From positions 4,588,001 through 4,652,000 of the forward strand of contig NZ_CP016428.1 in NCBI RefSeq assembly GCF_001693385.1: a stretch of 64,000 bases of DNA, read 5' to 3'. The notes beneath the pieces were generated by a model, which saw only the letters and a program-made list of their open reading frames with translations, did no database searches and was not told where the DNA came from. Source of the stretch: Bradyrhizobium icense (GTDB lineage Bacteria; Pseudomonadota; Alphaproteobacteria; Rhizobiales; Xanthobacteraceae). Shown here one piece after another: positions 36,244 to 44,231 of this stretch; the stretch's first letter is position 1; each line of letters opens with the position of its first letter. A program made the position numbers and the translations under genes.

Positions 36244-36633
36244 TCAGGGCGCCCGCACCTTGATGCCGCCGAGGGCGTTGGCGGCTTTGGCGAAATCCTG
36301 GTCAAAGCTCATGACGGCCTCACAGCCTTCCGCCTTGGCCAGATGCAGGCCATCCGCAAAGTCCACGCCTTGCCGCATCCAGCCCAGCGCCTTCGCCGCG
36401 GCGGTAGCATCTTCCAGACTCACGCGCGGAAGCCCTGCGAAATCGGAGAGCGCCTTGGAGCACTGGGCAGCGGAAAACCCATAGACGCTCCGCAGCACCC
36501 ACTCGGTCTCCAGCAGGACTGTGGTGCAGACGAAGACGTCATTGTTGTCGATCAGCTTGCGCGCCCGGGCAGCCTGTCCGGAATCGTCGCCCACCAGATA
36601 GCGGACGATGAGATTAGTATCTATTGCGAGCAT
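36244..36633 (-). CDS. vapC: PIN-domain toxin, VapC family
   Basis: 129 residues. The acidic PIN residues are visible: Asp5 (LAIDTNLIVRYL), Glu in LLETEWVL, and Asp in VDFADGLHL and FDQDF. VapC toxins are Mg-dependent RNases, often cutting tRNA. The ATG at 36633 lies inside the antitoxin gene's 3' end (20-base overlap), the usual coupled arrangement. The pair is bracketed by copies a and b of the palindromic element. Confidence 0.9.
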   Translation of the reverse strand: MLAIDTNLIVRYLVGDDSGQAARARKLIDNNDVFVCTTVLLETEWVLRSVYGFSAAQCSKALSDFAGLPRVSLEDATAAAKALGWMRQGVDFADGLHLAKAEGCEAVMSFDQDFAKAANALGGIKVRAP

Positions 36634-36895
36634 GCCGCCGCTTCGCCTCGGCGGCGATCCCCCTCTCCATATCCGCGATCGACTTTGCCGGCCCCTTATG
36701 GGGCAGCGAGCCAAATACGTCTTTCGGCCGGGTGGGCGCAAAGATGGGCTTCGCCTTCAGCAATACGCCCTCGGGGGTATTCTCCACCATCAGTTCCGTT
36801 CCCGCAGGCCAATGCCGCTGCTCCCGGATCGCCTTGGGCAATATCACTTGGCCCTTGGTCGAGACGATGGTGGTCAGCTTCTGTTTGGCGGACAT
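36614..36895 (-). CDS. AbrB/MazE-type antitoxin of VapC
   Basis: 93 residues. The swapped-hairpin AbrB domain is at the N terminus (TTIVSTKGQVILPKAIREQR then GTELMVENTPEGVLLK); the C-terminal tail (DMERGIAAEAKRRHARNRY) would wrap the toxin. It is the first gene of the operon and presumably represses it with VapC. Confidence 0.9.
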   Translation of the reverse strand: MSAKQKLTTIVSTKGQVILPKAIREQRHWPAGTELMVENTPEGVLLKAKPIFAPTRPKDVFGSLPHKGPAKSIADMERGIAAEAKRRHARNRY

Positions 36896-37000
36896 AGCGA
36901 GCTCATCCGGTAAGACAAAAGTAAGATAGTGGGGCTTGGGCCGGATGGCAAGAGCCCATCTGTTGGGACCTCAAGGTGCACTGACGCCGCCAGCTCCGCA

Positions 37001-37063
37001 ATTGCGGTGACAGTGCTTAATCTGCCGAAGGCGAAGTGCTGTTTAGTGCACTGTCCCCGTAAT
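37001..37063. repeat. Palindromic element, copy b (short-core type)
   Basis: ATTGCGGTGACAGTGCTTAA to TTTAGTGCACTGTCCCCGTAAT with inner TCTGCCGAAGGCGAAG. It has a few point changes and one lost CA relative to copy d. Confidence 0.8.
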
Positions 37064-37073
37064 CCAAATGAAC

Positions 37074-37098
37074 GAGGCCGCCAACTGAGGCGGCCTCA
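37074..37098. terminator. Terminator-like hairpin
   Basis: GAGGCCGCC and GGCGGCCTC around AACTGA, followed by AATTTCTT on the plus strand. It lies about 50 bases past the stop of the small secreted protein gene (minus strand) and could act for either direction. Confidence 0.5.
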
Positions 37099-37150
37099 AT
37101 TTCTTGGCCCATCCAGCGCGCGGTTGCGCGCGCTGGAGCAGCTTGTCCCC

Positions 37151-37369
37151 CTACTTCTTCTTCATGCCGGAGTCGCGTTGATTTTTCTCATATAGCGCGC
37201 GGTCAGCGGCACTAACCGGGGCCCCCAACATGGGCGGTGCTGCGCCAACCGTGGTCGTGGCGGCGGCGGCGGCAGCAGGTGCCTTCGGCTTCGTCGTTTT
37301 CTTGGCTGCCAAAGCGCCAGAAGTGGAGACAGCGAAGATCGCCACACCGACCAGAATTATTTTCTTCAT
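37151..37369 (-). CDS. Small exported Ala/Lys-rich protein
   Basis: 72 residues. A signal peptide (KKIILVGVAIFAVSTSGALA) is followed by a short mature part (KKTTKPKAPAAAAAATTTVG, then VSAADRALYEKNQRDSGMKKK). Mature size is about 50 residues and basic. The start is set by the signal peptide and GGGAGAACTGAGC upstream. No family is recognised. Confidence 0.7.
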   Translation of the reverse strand: MKKIILVGVAIFAVSTSGALAAKKTTKPKAPAAAAAATTTVGAAPPMLGAPVSAADRALYEKNQRDSGMKKK

Positions 37370-37550
37370 GCTCAGTTCTCCCTTTACTTGGAAAAAGGAC
37401 GCGCCGGCAGTCCAGCATAAAGCTCGCATCACGGCAAGCTGGAGTGCTACGCTCCAGGCATGACACGTTCCCATTGCGAAAGGCCCGCCAGCGTGAACCG
37501 GCGAGCCTTCTAACGGCGTCACCATCGCGGATACGCGCCGACAATGCCGA

Positions 37551-37609
37551 TCTGACAGTGCGTTCAATTCACCGATGGTGAAGCGAGTTTAGTGCACTGT
37601 CATCGTAAT
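37551..37609. repeat. Palindromic element, copy c (decayed left end)
   Basis: TGACAGTGCGTTCAATTCACC on the left is degenerate; the right end TTTAGTGCACTGTCATCGTAAT is intact apart from one base. The inner ACCGATGGTGAAGC corresponds to the short-core type. Confidence 0.75.
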
Positions 37610-37897
37610 GCCGCAATGCATCCACGCTTTCCCTGGGGTTTATCAGTCCCATCACCCACGAACAGACGACGGCGGGTAACCCCCACACAAGTGCCACATA
37701 GAACCACTGCTGCCGGAAGATCTTCGCATTCTCTGCCGCCGAGGGGCCCTCGTGCATGAGGCCGTAGTACAGCACGAAGGCGATTCCGAAGCCCGCCAGG
37801 CCACAGGCGAGTGAACGCCACCATCTGTCTGACGGTCGGCGGTCCACCCACGCGGTAAAGAGCATGGGAAGAATCGAGAACGCGTAACAGACCACAT
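37569..37897 (-). pseudogene. 5'-truncated copy of the membrane protein gene at 40717
   Basis: VCYAFSILPMLFTAWVDRRP through GLAGFGIAFVLYYGLMHEGP to VVCSWVMGLINPRESVDALR is nearly identical to the second half of the protein at 40717-41142. The first 45 or so residues are missing because palindromic element copy d (37896) begins exactly where the similarity ends. At the 3' side the frame runs into copy c. No start codon of its own. Confidence 0.8.
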
Positions 37898-37960
37898 TAC
37901 GGTGACAGTGCACTTAATCTGCCGATGGCGAAGTGCAATTTAGTGCACTGTCACCGTAAT
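37896..37960. repeat. Palindromic element, copy d (best short-core copy)
   Basis: ATTACGGTGACAGTGCAC and GTGCACTGTCACCGTAAT are perfect 18-base ends; the inner part TCTGCCGATGGCGAAGTGC can form a second small hairpin. Confidence 0.85.
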
Positions 37961-37965
37961 AGGTC

Positions 37966-37991
37966 GGCGGGTTACGCTTCGCTAACCCGCC
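37966..37991. repeat. REP palindrome, GGCGGGTTA type
   Basis: GGCGGGTTACGCTTCGCTAA followed by CCCGCC; nine-base arms. A second, slightly shorter copy is at 44173-44197. Confidence 0.7.
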
Positions 37992-38009
37992 CTACTCTCT
38001 GCCACCCCA

Positions 38010-38369
38010 TCACCCGCAATTCCATACCGGCCCGATCGGCGTCCGCGTCCAGCACGGGCCGAAGCTGCCGCCATTGTAGCGGCCGCCGTAGAAGCCGGGC
38101 CGGCCGAAATAGTGCAGATTGCCATCCCACCCGTAATATTTTGGGACCGGGTCGATGTACCAGGGACGCCGGTTCTGGCGCGCCAGGCGCCGCAGCGCGT
38201 CCTTCTGCTTGTAGAGCGGAAGGCTGTTGTTCAGCGGCTGCTGGTAACCCGGCAGGAAGCCGTAGCCGTGCCAGCGCGGCGCCGCCCGCTTCTGAAGCGG
38301 CGCGGCCGAAGCAGCGACCGACGACAGCGACAGGACGATGGCGGTGAACAGACAGAAAAGCCTCAACAT
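38010..38369 (-). CDS. Small exported Tyr/Trp/Gly-rich protein
   Basis: 119 residues. A signal peptide (LRLFCLFTAIVLSLSSVAAS) is followed by a mature part rich in Trp, Tyr, Gly and Pro (WHGYGFLPGYQQPLNNSL, RRPWYIDPVPKYYGWDG, FYGGRYNGGSFGPCWT). Two cysteines near the C terminus may form a disulphide. The start is taken at the Met directly before the hydrophobic segment. No domain is recognised. Confidence 0.75.
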   Translation of the reverse strand: MLRLFCLFTAIVLSLSSVAASAAPLQKRAAPRWHGYGFLPGYQQPLNNSLPLYKQKDALRRLARQNRRPWYIDPVPKYYGWDGNLHYFGRPGFYGGRYNGGSFGPCWTRTPIGPVWNCG

Positions 38370-38503
38370 CCGCGCACCATAGACAGCCAGCCGCCGGTTC
38401 GCCATTCAAATCTGGCGGCAAGCACGCAGCATAAAAGTCTGTTCGAGCGCTGATTGCGGCCACCTGCGAATCGGTCGATTCTCGGATCGACATGGGGTGA
38501 TTC

Positions 38504-40573
38504 GTGCTCGCTGAAACCAACGATCGATATCTTGAAGGCCTCAATGCGGAGCAGCGCAGGGCCGTCGAGCACGGCATCGGCCCGGATGGAACGGTCGGCG
38601 CGCCGCTTCTTGTCATTGCTGGCGCGGGGTCCGGAAAGACCAACACTCTCGCTCATCGTGTGGCCCATCTCATCATCAAGGGCGCCGACCCGCGCCGCAT
38701 GCTGCTGATGACGTTCTCGCGCCGTGCCGCCTCCGAGATGACGCAGCGTGTCGAACGCATCGCGCGCCGCGTGCTCGGCGACAAGGCCGGCATCATGACG
38801 GAGGCGCTGACCTGGGCCGGAACGTTTCATGGCATGGGGGCGCGGCTGCTGCGCGAATATGCCGAGAGCATCGGCTTCGATCCGGCCTTCACTATCCACG
38901 ATCGCGAGGATTCGGCCGACCTGCTCAACCTGGTGCGCCACGAGCTCGGATTTTCAAAGACGGAGTCCCGCTTTCCCACCAAAGGCACCTGCCTTGCGAT
39001 CTATTCCCGTTGCGTGAACGCGCAGGCGCCGATCGAGACGGTGCTCGGACAGCACTATCCATGGTGTTCGGGATGGGCGGACGAGCTCAAGCAACTGTTC
39101 GCCTGTTACGTCGAGGCCAAGCAGAAGCAGAATGTGCTCGACTATGACGACCTGCTGCTGTGGTGGTCGCAGATGGTATCGGAGCCCACCATCGCACAGG
39201 AGATCGGCGGCCGGTTCGATCATGTCATGGTCGACGAGTATCAGGACACCAACAAGCTGCAGGCGGCGATCCTGCTGGCGCTCAAGCCGGATGGGCGTGG
39301 CCTCACCGTGGTGGGAGACGATGCCCAATCGATCTATTCGTTTCGCGCCGCCACCGTCAGGAACATTCTGGATTTTCCTGACCATTTCAGCCCGCGGGCT
39401 GAGATCGTCACGCTCGACCGTAACTATCGCTCGACCCAGCCGGTCCTGGCCGCAGCAAATGGCGTGATCGGGCTTGCCCGGGAACGCTTCACCAAGAACC
39501 TCTGGACCGAGCGCCATTCGGCCCGGCTGCCGCGTCTCGTCACCGTGCGCGACGAGGCCGACCAGGCGCGCTACATCGTCGAGCAGGTGCTGGCGAACCG
39601 CGAGGAAGGATCGCGGCTCAGGGAGCAGGCCGTTCTGTTCCGGACGTCGTCGCACAGCGGCCCGCTGGAGGTCGAGCTGACGCGGCGCAATATTCCCTTC
39701 GTCAAGTTCGGCGGCCTGAAGTTTCTGGACGCCGCCCACGTCAAGGACGTTCTGGCGCTGCTCAAGTTTGTCGAGAACCCGCGTGACCGCGTCGCCGGAT
39801 TCCGCGTGCTGCATCTGTTGCCCGGCATCGGCCCGGCGTCCGCGCAGCGCATTCTCGATCAAGTCACTGTCATGGCCGATCCGATCTCTGCGCTCGCGGC
39901 GCTTCCTACCCCGCCCCGCGCCGGCCAGGACTGGACCGCCTTCGTCGAAACGCTTGCTAATCTCCGCTATTCGGAATGGCCTGTCGACATCGAACGCATC
40001 AGGCACTGGTACACCCCGCATCTGGAGCGCATCCACGAGGATGCCGAGGTGCGGCTCGCCGATCTGCTACAGCTCGAGCAGATCGCATCTAGCTATCCCT
40101 CCCGCGAGCGCTTCCTGACCGAACTCACGCTCGATCCGCCTGATGCGACCAGCGATCGCTCGGGGCCACCGCTGCGCGACGAAGACTATCTGATCCTGTC
40201 CACCATCCATTCTGCAAAGGGGCAGGAATGGAAATCGGTATACGCCCTCAACGTCGTCGACGGCTGCATGCCGTCCGATCTCGGCGCCGGCACGACGGCT
40301 GAACTCGAAGAAGAGCGACGCCTGCTCTACGTTGCGATGACGCGCGCCAAGGACGATCTGCACCTGATCGTGCCGCAGCGCTTCTTCGTGCATGGCCAGC
40401 AGGCCCGCGGCGACCGCCATGTCTATGCGTCGCGGACGCGGTTCATACCCGACCATCTGGTGAAGCTGTTCGATCGGCAGATATGGCCGGCGGCGGCCCC
40501 GGCGGCACGCGCGACGCCAAGTCAAGCCGTGCAGATGGATATTCGTGAGCGCATGCGCGGCATGTGGCGTTAG
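38504..40573 (+). CDS. UvrD/Rep-family ATP-dependent DNA helicase
   Basis: 689 residues, superfamily 1A. Helicase motifs in order: I (IAGAGSGKTNTLAHR), Ia (MTFSRRAASEM), II (VMVDEYQDTNKLQ), III (GDDAQSIYSFRAA), IV (LDRNYRSTQPVL), V (STIHSAKGQEWKSVY) and VI (RLLYVAMTRAKDDL). It should unwind DNA 3' to 5' in repair or replication restart. The GTG start at 38504 gives a normal N terminus (LAETNDRYLEGLNAEQRRAV). It is not the largest UvrD type, and may be a secondary helicase. It stands between palindromic element copies d and e. Confidence 0.93.
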   Translation: MLAETNDRYLEGLNAEQRRAVEHGIGPDGTVGAPLLVIAGAGSGKTNTLAHRVAHLIIKGADPRRMLLMTFSRRAASEMTQRVERIARRVLGDKAGIMTEALTWAGTFHGMGARLLREYAESIGFDPAFTIHDREDSADLLNLVRHELGFSKTESRFPTKGTCLAIYSRCVNAQAPIETVLGQHYPWCSGWADELKQLFACYVEAKQKQNVLDYDDLLLWWSQMVSEPTIAQEIGGRFDHVMVDEYQDTNKLQAAILLALKPDGRGLTVVGDDAQSIYSFRAATVRNILDFPDHFSPRAEIVTLDRNYRSTQPVLAAANGVIGLARERFTKNLWTERHSARLPRLVTVRDEADQARYIVEQVLANREEGSRLREQAVLFRTSSHSGPLEVELTRRNIPFVKFGGLKFLDAAHVKDVLALLKFVENPRDRVAGFRVLHLLPGIGPASAQRILDQVTVMADPISALAALPTPPRAGQDWTAFVETLANLRYSEWPVDIERIRHWYTPHLERIHEDAEVRLADLLQLEQIASSYPSRERFLTELTLDPPDATSDRSGPPLRDEDYLILSTIHSAKGQEWKSVYALNVVDGCMPSDLGAGTTAELEEERRLLYVAMTRAKDDLHLIVPQRFFVHGQQARGDRHVYASRTRFIPDHLVKLFDRQIWPAAAPAARATPSQAVQMDIRERMRGMWR

Positions 40574-40603
40574 CGGCCTACTTCCGTCGCCAAGCGCGCC
40601 GGC

Positions 40604-40702
40604 GTGCTGTGTTGTGTCTTGTTTATGGGATTAAGCGCTCAAGCGCTCGTGCAGACATCGGCCGCGGACAATCCGGGCCTGACCGCCGCGCAGCTTTCGA
40701 GA
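40604..40702 (+). pseudogene. Possible 5' scrap of an exported protein
   Basis: From GTG 40604 the frame reads like a signal peptide (LCCVLFMGLSAQALVQTS) plus AADNPGLTAAQLSR, and then runs into palindromic element copy e, which supplies a TGA stop. No ribosome site is seen; it may be a gene cut by the element or a chance frame. Confidence 0.35.
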
Positions 40703-40727
40703 TTACGGTGACACTGTCACCGTAATA
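40703..40727. repeat. Palindromic element, copy e (core lost)
   Basis: ATTACGGTGACA and TGTCACCGTAAT joined by a single base. The two ends are kept and the whole core and inner end sequence are gone. Confidence 0.8.
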
Positions 40728-41142
40728 CATCTACGCTCTCCTTACCGTTCGTCAGTCCCATTACCCACGAGCAGACAACGGCGGGTAACCCCCACACAAG
40801 TCCCACGTAGAACCAGTCCCGCTGGAAGATCTTCGCATTCTCTGCCGCCGAGGGGCCCTCGTGCATGAGGCCGTAGTACAGGACGAAAGCGATTCCGAAG
40901 CCCGCCAAGCCACAGGCGAGTGAACGCCACCATCTGTCTGACAGTCGACCGTCCACCCACGCCGTAAAGAGCATGGGAAGAATCGAGAACGCGTAGCAGA
41001 CCATCAACGACGGCAGCCAATACCGCCCATCCTCGAAAATCGGCCCGTCCGTCCGGGCGGCGAGAAACGCGATGCAGTAGAGCCAGGCAAGAAACGGCCC
41101 GAGGGCGGCAAAGAACTGAAGCCTTGTCGTTTCGGTCGCCAT
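40717..41142 (-). CDS. Hypothetical four-helix membrane protein
   Basis: About 141 residues from the ATG at 41142, which has AAGGAAA upstream. Four hydrophobic segments: FFAALGPFLAWLYCIAFLAA, WLPSLMVCYAFSILPMLF, SLACGLAGFGIAFVLYYGLM and FYVGLVWGLPAVVCSWVMG. No family is recognised. The last codons (VDVLR) and the TGA stop lie inside palindromic element copy e, so the natural C terminus may have been different. A truncated near-identical copy is at 37569-37897. Confidence 0.7.
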   Translation of the reverse strand: MATETTRLQFFAALGPFLAWLYCIAFLAARTDGPIFEDGRYWLPSLMVCYAFSILPMLFTAWVDGRLSDRWWRSLACGLAGFGIAFVLYYGLMHEGPSAAENAKIFQRDWFYVGLVWGLPAVVCSWVMGLTNGKESVDVLR

Positions 41143-41246
41143 GGCAGCGATTTCCTTATCGGAGTTGCCGGGATGCTTTCTCACCAACCCGATAAACCTT
41201 TGTCGCTGCGGGGCCTCCTCTCGTTCAGGCTCAAGGGTTACCCGCC

Positions 41247-41859
41247 TCACCGCTGCCTTTGCGCCAGATAGAATCCGAACAGCACCGTGACCAGCCCGCC
41301 GCCTGCAGCGCGGTCGGGGGCTCGCCGAGCAGGAGCCAGCCGGCGAGGATCGTCAGCGCCGGCACGGTGGCGGGAAACACCGCGGCGCGGGCGACGCCGA
41401 TGGTCTGGATCGAGAATGCGAACAGATAGAGCGCGGCGGGGCCGGCCAGGATGCCCTGTGCTAGCGCCTGCAGCGCGTTTTCAGCCCAGCCCAGCGCCGC
41501 CACGCGGGCGAACCCTCCGAGGGCCGCATAGAGCGGCAGCAGCGCGAGCGAAAGCACGCTGATGATGGTGGCGGCCGAGAACGCGGAGACGCGCCAATGG
41601 CGCAGCAGCGTGCCGAACACGGCGAACATCAATCCGGTCATCACGAACAGCAAATCGCCCAGCACGCCATCGGCGCCGATATGGCCGATCGACTCGGCGC
41701 CGATCACCGCAAGCCCGCCGACGATGACGAGCGCCCCCGCTACGCGCGAGGGCGGCAGCACCCGCTCGCGCAGGAACAGCGCTGCGAGCAGCAGGCCGCC
41801 CAGCGTCGCGCTGGACGGCTGGATGACGCTGCCATGGCCGAGCGGCATGAATAGGAAGG
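41247..41859 (-). pseudogene. Truncated, frameshifted copy of the EamA transporter at 43102
   Basis: The protein from PLGHGSVIQPSSATLGGLLL to GEPPTALQAAG is almost identical to residues about 105-290 of the gene at 43102-44022. The first third is missing, cut at 41860 where palindromic element copy f begins. After ALQAAG one base is lost (CCAGCCCG against CCAGTCCCG), which replaces the normal end GFYLAQRQR with an unrelated tail. One extra codon (RERVLPP against RERVPP) is also present. Confidence 0.85.
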
Positions 41860-41917
41860 ATTACGGTGACAGTGCACTTAACTTGCCGGGATGCTAACCG
41901 AGGCGCGATCCATTGAG
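41860..41917. repeat. Palindromic element, copy f (left half, long-core type)
   Basis: ATTACGGTGACAGTGCACTT followed by a GATGCTAACCGAGGCGC core as in copy a. The right end is missing; the match is lost soon after CATTGAGTG. Confidence 0.75.
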
Positions 41918-41979
41918 TGGGCGCATGGGCAGGTCACGGTCGATCGCGCAAGGGCCATCGAATCTGGTATAAACGCCGG

Positions 41980-42138
41980 ATGCATCCCGATGCAGCCAGC
42001 CCCCTGCTGCCGCTCGTCACCCTGGCCGCGGGCGTGTTTCTGCTGATGGCGCCCCGTATCGTCAGCGTCGCAGTGGCGGTCTATCTGATTGTCACCGGCC
42101 TTCTCGGCCTGAACGGGATCTACCACTTCTTCAGATAG
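41980..42138 (+). CDS. DUF3096-like small membrane protein
   Basis: 52 residues: PLLPLVTLAAGVFLLMAPRI then VAVAVYLIVTGLLGLNGIYHFF, two hydrophobic helices with a tight turn. It matches the DUF3096 type of tiny membrane proteins, function unknown. The start at 41980 gives the usual N terminus; a longer frame begins inside element copy f. Confidence 0.7.
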   Translation: MHPDAASPLLPLVTLAAGVFLLMAPRIVSVAVAVYLIVTGLLGLNGIYHFFR

Positions 42139-42184
42139 GTGCGGGAGCGCGGCACCGCTGCCCCGCGCCTCGCCCTGCTGTCTT

Positions 42185-42853
42185 TTAGCCTTGTGGGGCT
42201 GGCATGGTAGGCGGGGGACTCAGGACTGCGCCTCCAACCGAAACGGGTCCTACAAAGTTCGGCTGCCGAGCCATCTTCTTGCGCACGACGCGGGATAGCC
42301 GGTTGCGTGCGTGCCGTGCTGGAATGGAGGACGTCACTTCCGGGCTTAGCGCATTTTTCAGCGAGTCGACCTTCGCGATCAGCGTGGAAATCTGCGCGGA
42401 CATCTTCTTCACGTCTTCATGTTCATTCGTGATCTGAGCGGATATTTTCTTCACGACGACCTGCTCATCCGCGACGCTCTGCCGTAGAGAAGCAAGCGCA
42501 ATTGCATCCTGCTGAAGAAGCGCGGTGTTCTGCTGCAACAGCGAGCTGTTCTCCTGCAGAGCGGCAACGTGCTGCTGCTGCGCCGATTGGACATCCTTCG
42601 ATGAGGGGCCAGCCAGATCCGCCATCAGATCGGAAATTTTCTGGTGCGGAACGAGATCGGCCAGCATGCTGACAGTCGGCAGGGCAAAATCGGAAGGCGT
42701 CATGGTATAGACGGCCGCGGCACTGTTTATTCCAATAGCGAACACCGACAGCGCCAGGATCGATTTCCGGCTCGATTGCTTTGTCGATGGCTTGCTCGGC
42801 GCCGTGGATTCGGGTTGTTCGCTTTCGCTCTGCTTTTCCGGTGTACTGGTCAC
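42185..42853 (-). CDS. Membrane-anchored coiled-coil protein
   Basis: 222 residues. An N-terminal hydrophilic tail is followed by one hydrophobic helix (ILALSVFAIGINSAAAVY), then a Gln/Leu-rich coiled coil (ENSSLLQQNTALLQQDAIAL, continuing to IAKVDSLKNAL) and a basic, Pro-rich end. The GTG at 42853 is chosen because GAGG lies ten bases upstream; a TTG 15 bases earlier is poorer. No family is recognised. A terminator-like hairpin stands 31 bases upstream of the start. Confidence 0.72.
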   Translation of the reverse strand: MTSTPEKQSESEQPESTAPSKPSTKQSSRKSILALSVFAIGINSAAAVYTMTPSDFALPTVSMLADLVPHQKISDLMADLAGPSSKDVQSAQQQHVAALQENSSLLQQNTALLQQDAIALASLRQSVADEQVVVKKISAQITNEHEDVKKMSAQISTLIAKVDSLKNALSPEVTSSIPARHARNRLSRVVRKKMARQPNFVGPVSVGGAVLSPPPTMPAPQG

Positions 42854-42883
42854 GTGCAATAACCTCAAATGAGTAAACGAAAA

Positions 42884-42916
42884 GAGCCGTCGCCGGATCG
42901 TCTCTCGCGACGGCTC
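42884..42916 (-). terminator. Terminator-like hairpin before the coiled-coil gene
   Basis: GAGCCGTCGC and GCGACGGCTC, perfect ten-base arms; on the minus strand it is followed by TTTTCGTTT. It could end transcripts from the EamA gene at 43102, or attenuate the coiled-coil gene. Confidence 0.65.
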
Positions 42917-43023
42917 CTTTACGCGGCACCCAACTAGAACTAGCTGAGACTTTAGGCTGATCAGATTAATTCGGCGTTAGCGCCTCAGCAGCGTAGCCCG
43001 CATGAGCGCAGCGAGATGCGGGA

Positions 43024-43088
43024 ATTACGCTGACGGTGCACTTAATCTGCCGAAGGCGAAGGGCCGTTTAGTGCACCGTCATCGTAAT
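43024..43088. repeat. Palindromic element, copy g (short-core type)
   Basis: ATTACGCTGACGGTGCACTT to AGTGCACCGTCATCGTAAT; inner TCTGCCGAAGGCGAAGG. It has paired changes on the two sides (GACGGTGCAC against GTGCACCGTC), which keep the stem. A GC-rich REP palindrome (CCCGCATGAGCGCAGCGAG then ATGCGGG) directly precedes it. Confidence 0.85.
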
Positions 43089-43101
43089 CGCATCACACAC
43101 C

Positions 43102-44022
43102 TCACCGCTGCCTTTGCGCCAGATAGAATCCGAACAGCACCGTGACCAGTCCCGCCGCCTGCAGCGCGGTCGGGGGCTCGCCGAGCAGGAGCCAGCCGGC
43201 GAGGATCGTCAGCGCCGGCACGGTGGCGGGAAACACCGCGGCGCGGGCGACGCCGATGGTCTGGATCGAGAATGCGAACAGGTACAGCGCGGCGGGGCCG
43301 GCCAGGATGCCCTGTGCCAACGCCTGCAGCGCGTTTTCAGCCCAGCCCAGCGCCGCCACGCGGGCGAACCCTCCGAGGGCCGCATAGAGCGGCAGCAGCG
43401 CCAGCGACAGCACGCTGATGACGGTGGCGGCCGAGAACGCGGAGACGCGCCAATGGCGCAGCAGCGTGCCGAACACGGCGAACATCAATCCGGTCATCAC
43501 GAACAGCAAATCGCCCAGCACGCCATCGGCGCCGATATGGCCGATCGACTCGGCGCCGATCACCGCAAGCCCGCCGACAATGACGAGCGCCCCCGCGACG
43601 CGCGAGGGCGGCACCCGCTCGCGCAGGAACAGCGCGGCCAGCAGCAGGCCGCCGAGCGTCGCGCTGGACGGCTGGATGACACTGCCATGGCCGAGCGGCA
43701 CGAACAGAAAACCAGTATAGCTGATGAGCGACATCACAGGCCCGCCCAGCACCATCAGCACCAATGCGCGGCCCCATCCGATGCCGCCGAGATCGGCGAT
43801 GCCTGCGCGAAGCACGAGCGGCAGGAACGCGAGCCCCGACCACACGAAGCGGTGCATCAGCAGGTCCGGCGGCGTGAAGCCGCTCCTGAGCCCGTGCCGG
43901 GTCGCGACAAAGCCGAGCGCCCAGAACAGCGCCGCACCGGCGCCGCACGCGACCCCAAGCAGGGCCGGCTTCGCGTCAGGTTTTTGGGCTGGAGCATCGC
44001 CGCCGCTGGTCGGCTGGTTCAT
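43102..44022 (-). CDS. EamA/DMT-family transporter
   Basis: 306 residues, ten hydrophobic helices in two EamA repeats, from LLGVACGAGAALFWALGFVA to GLVTVLFGFYLAQRQR. It is a different subgroup from the EamA genes at 20235 and 29115. It is the full-length parent of the fragment at 41247-41859. Start at 44022 gives a short hydrophilic N terminus before helix 1. The substrate is unknown. Confidence 0.88.
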   Translation of the reverse strand: MNQPTSGGDAPAQKPDAKPALLGVACGAGAALFWALGFVATRHGLRSGFTPPDLLMHRFVWSGLAFLPLVLRAGIADLGGIGWGRALVLMVLGGPVMSLISYTGFLFVPLGHGSVIQPSSATLGGLLLAALFLRERVPPSRVAGALVIVGGLAVIGAESIGHIGADGVLGDLLFVMTGLMFAVFGTLLRHWRVSAFSAATVISVLSLALLPLYAALGGFARVAALGWAENALQALAQGILAGPAALYLFAFSIQTIGVARAAVFPATVPALTILAGWLLLGEPPTALQAAGLVTVLFGFYLAQRQR

Positions 44023-44121
44023 GGCCGACGCTTACGTCAGCAGACACCCCTGTTCAACCCACGCCCATGCAGGGCTGACGGGCGCGCCGCCGCAGGCCGC
44101 CTGCTCGCCTGGCAAGCGCAG

Positions 44122-44197
44122 GGCGGACTAGTCTAGCCGAAGGCGTAATCCGCCATTCCAAGTAACCAGGTCGGCGGGTACGCTTCGCTAACCCGCC
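44122..44197. repeat. Two REP palindromes
   Basis: GGCGGACTAGTCTAGCCGAA to GTAATCCGCC at 44122-44153, and GGCGGGTACGCTTCGCTAAC then CCGCC at 44173-44197. The second is the same type as 37966-37991. Confidence 0.6.
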
Positions 44198-44231
44198 TTA
44201 CTTGCCAGGCGACACCTTGGAGATTGGAAAC

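Noticed and set aside
43114..44136. Long plus-strand frame over the EamA transporter
   Set aside because: Composition is Arg/Gln/His-rich shadow of a membrane protein gene on the other strand; no motif or start signal.
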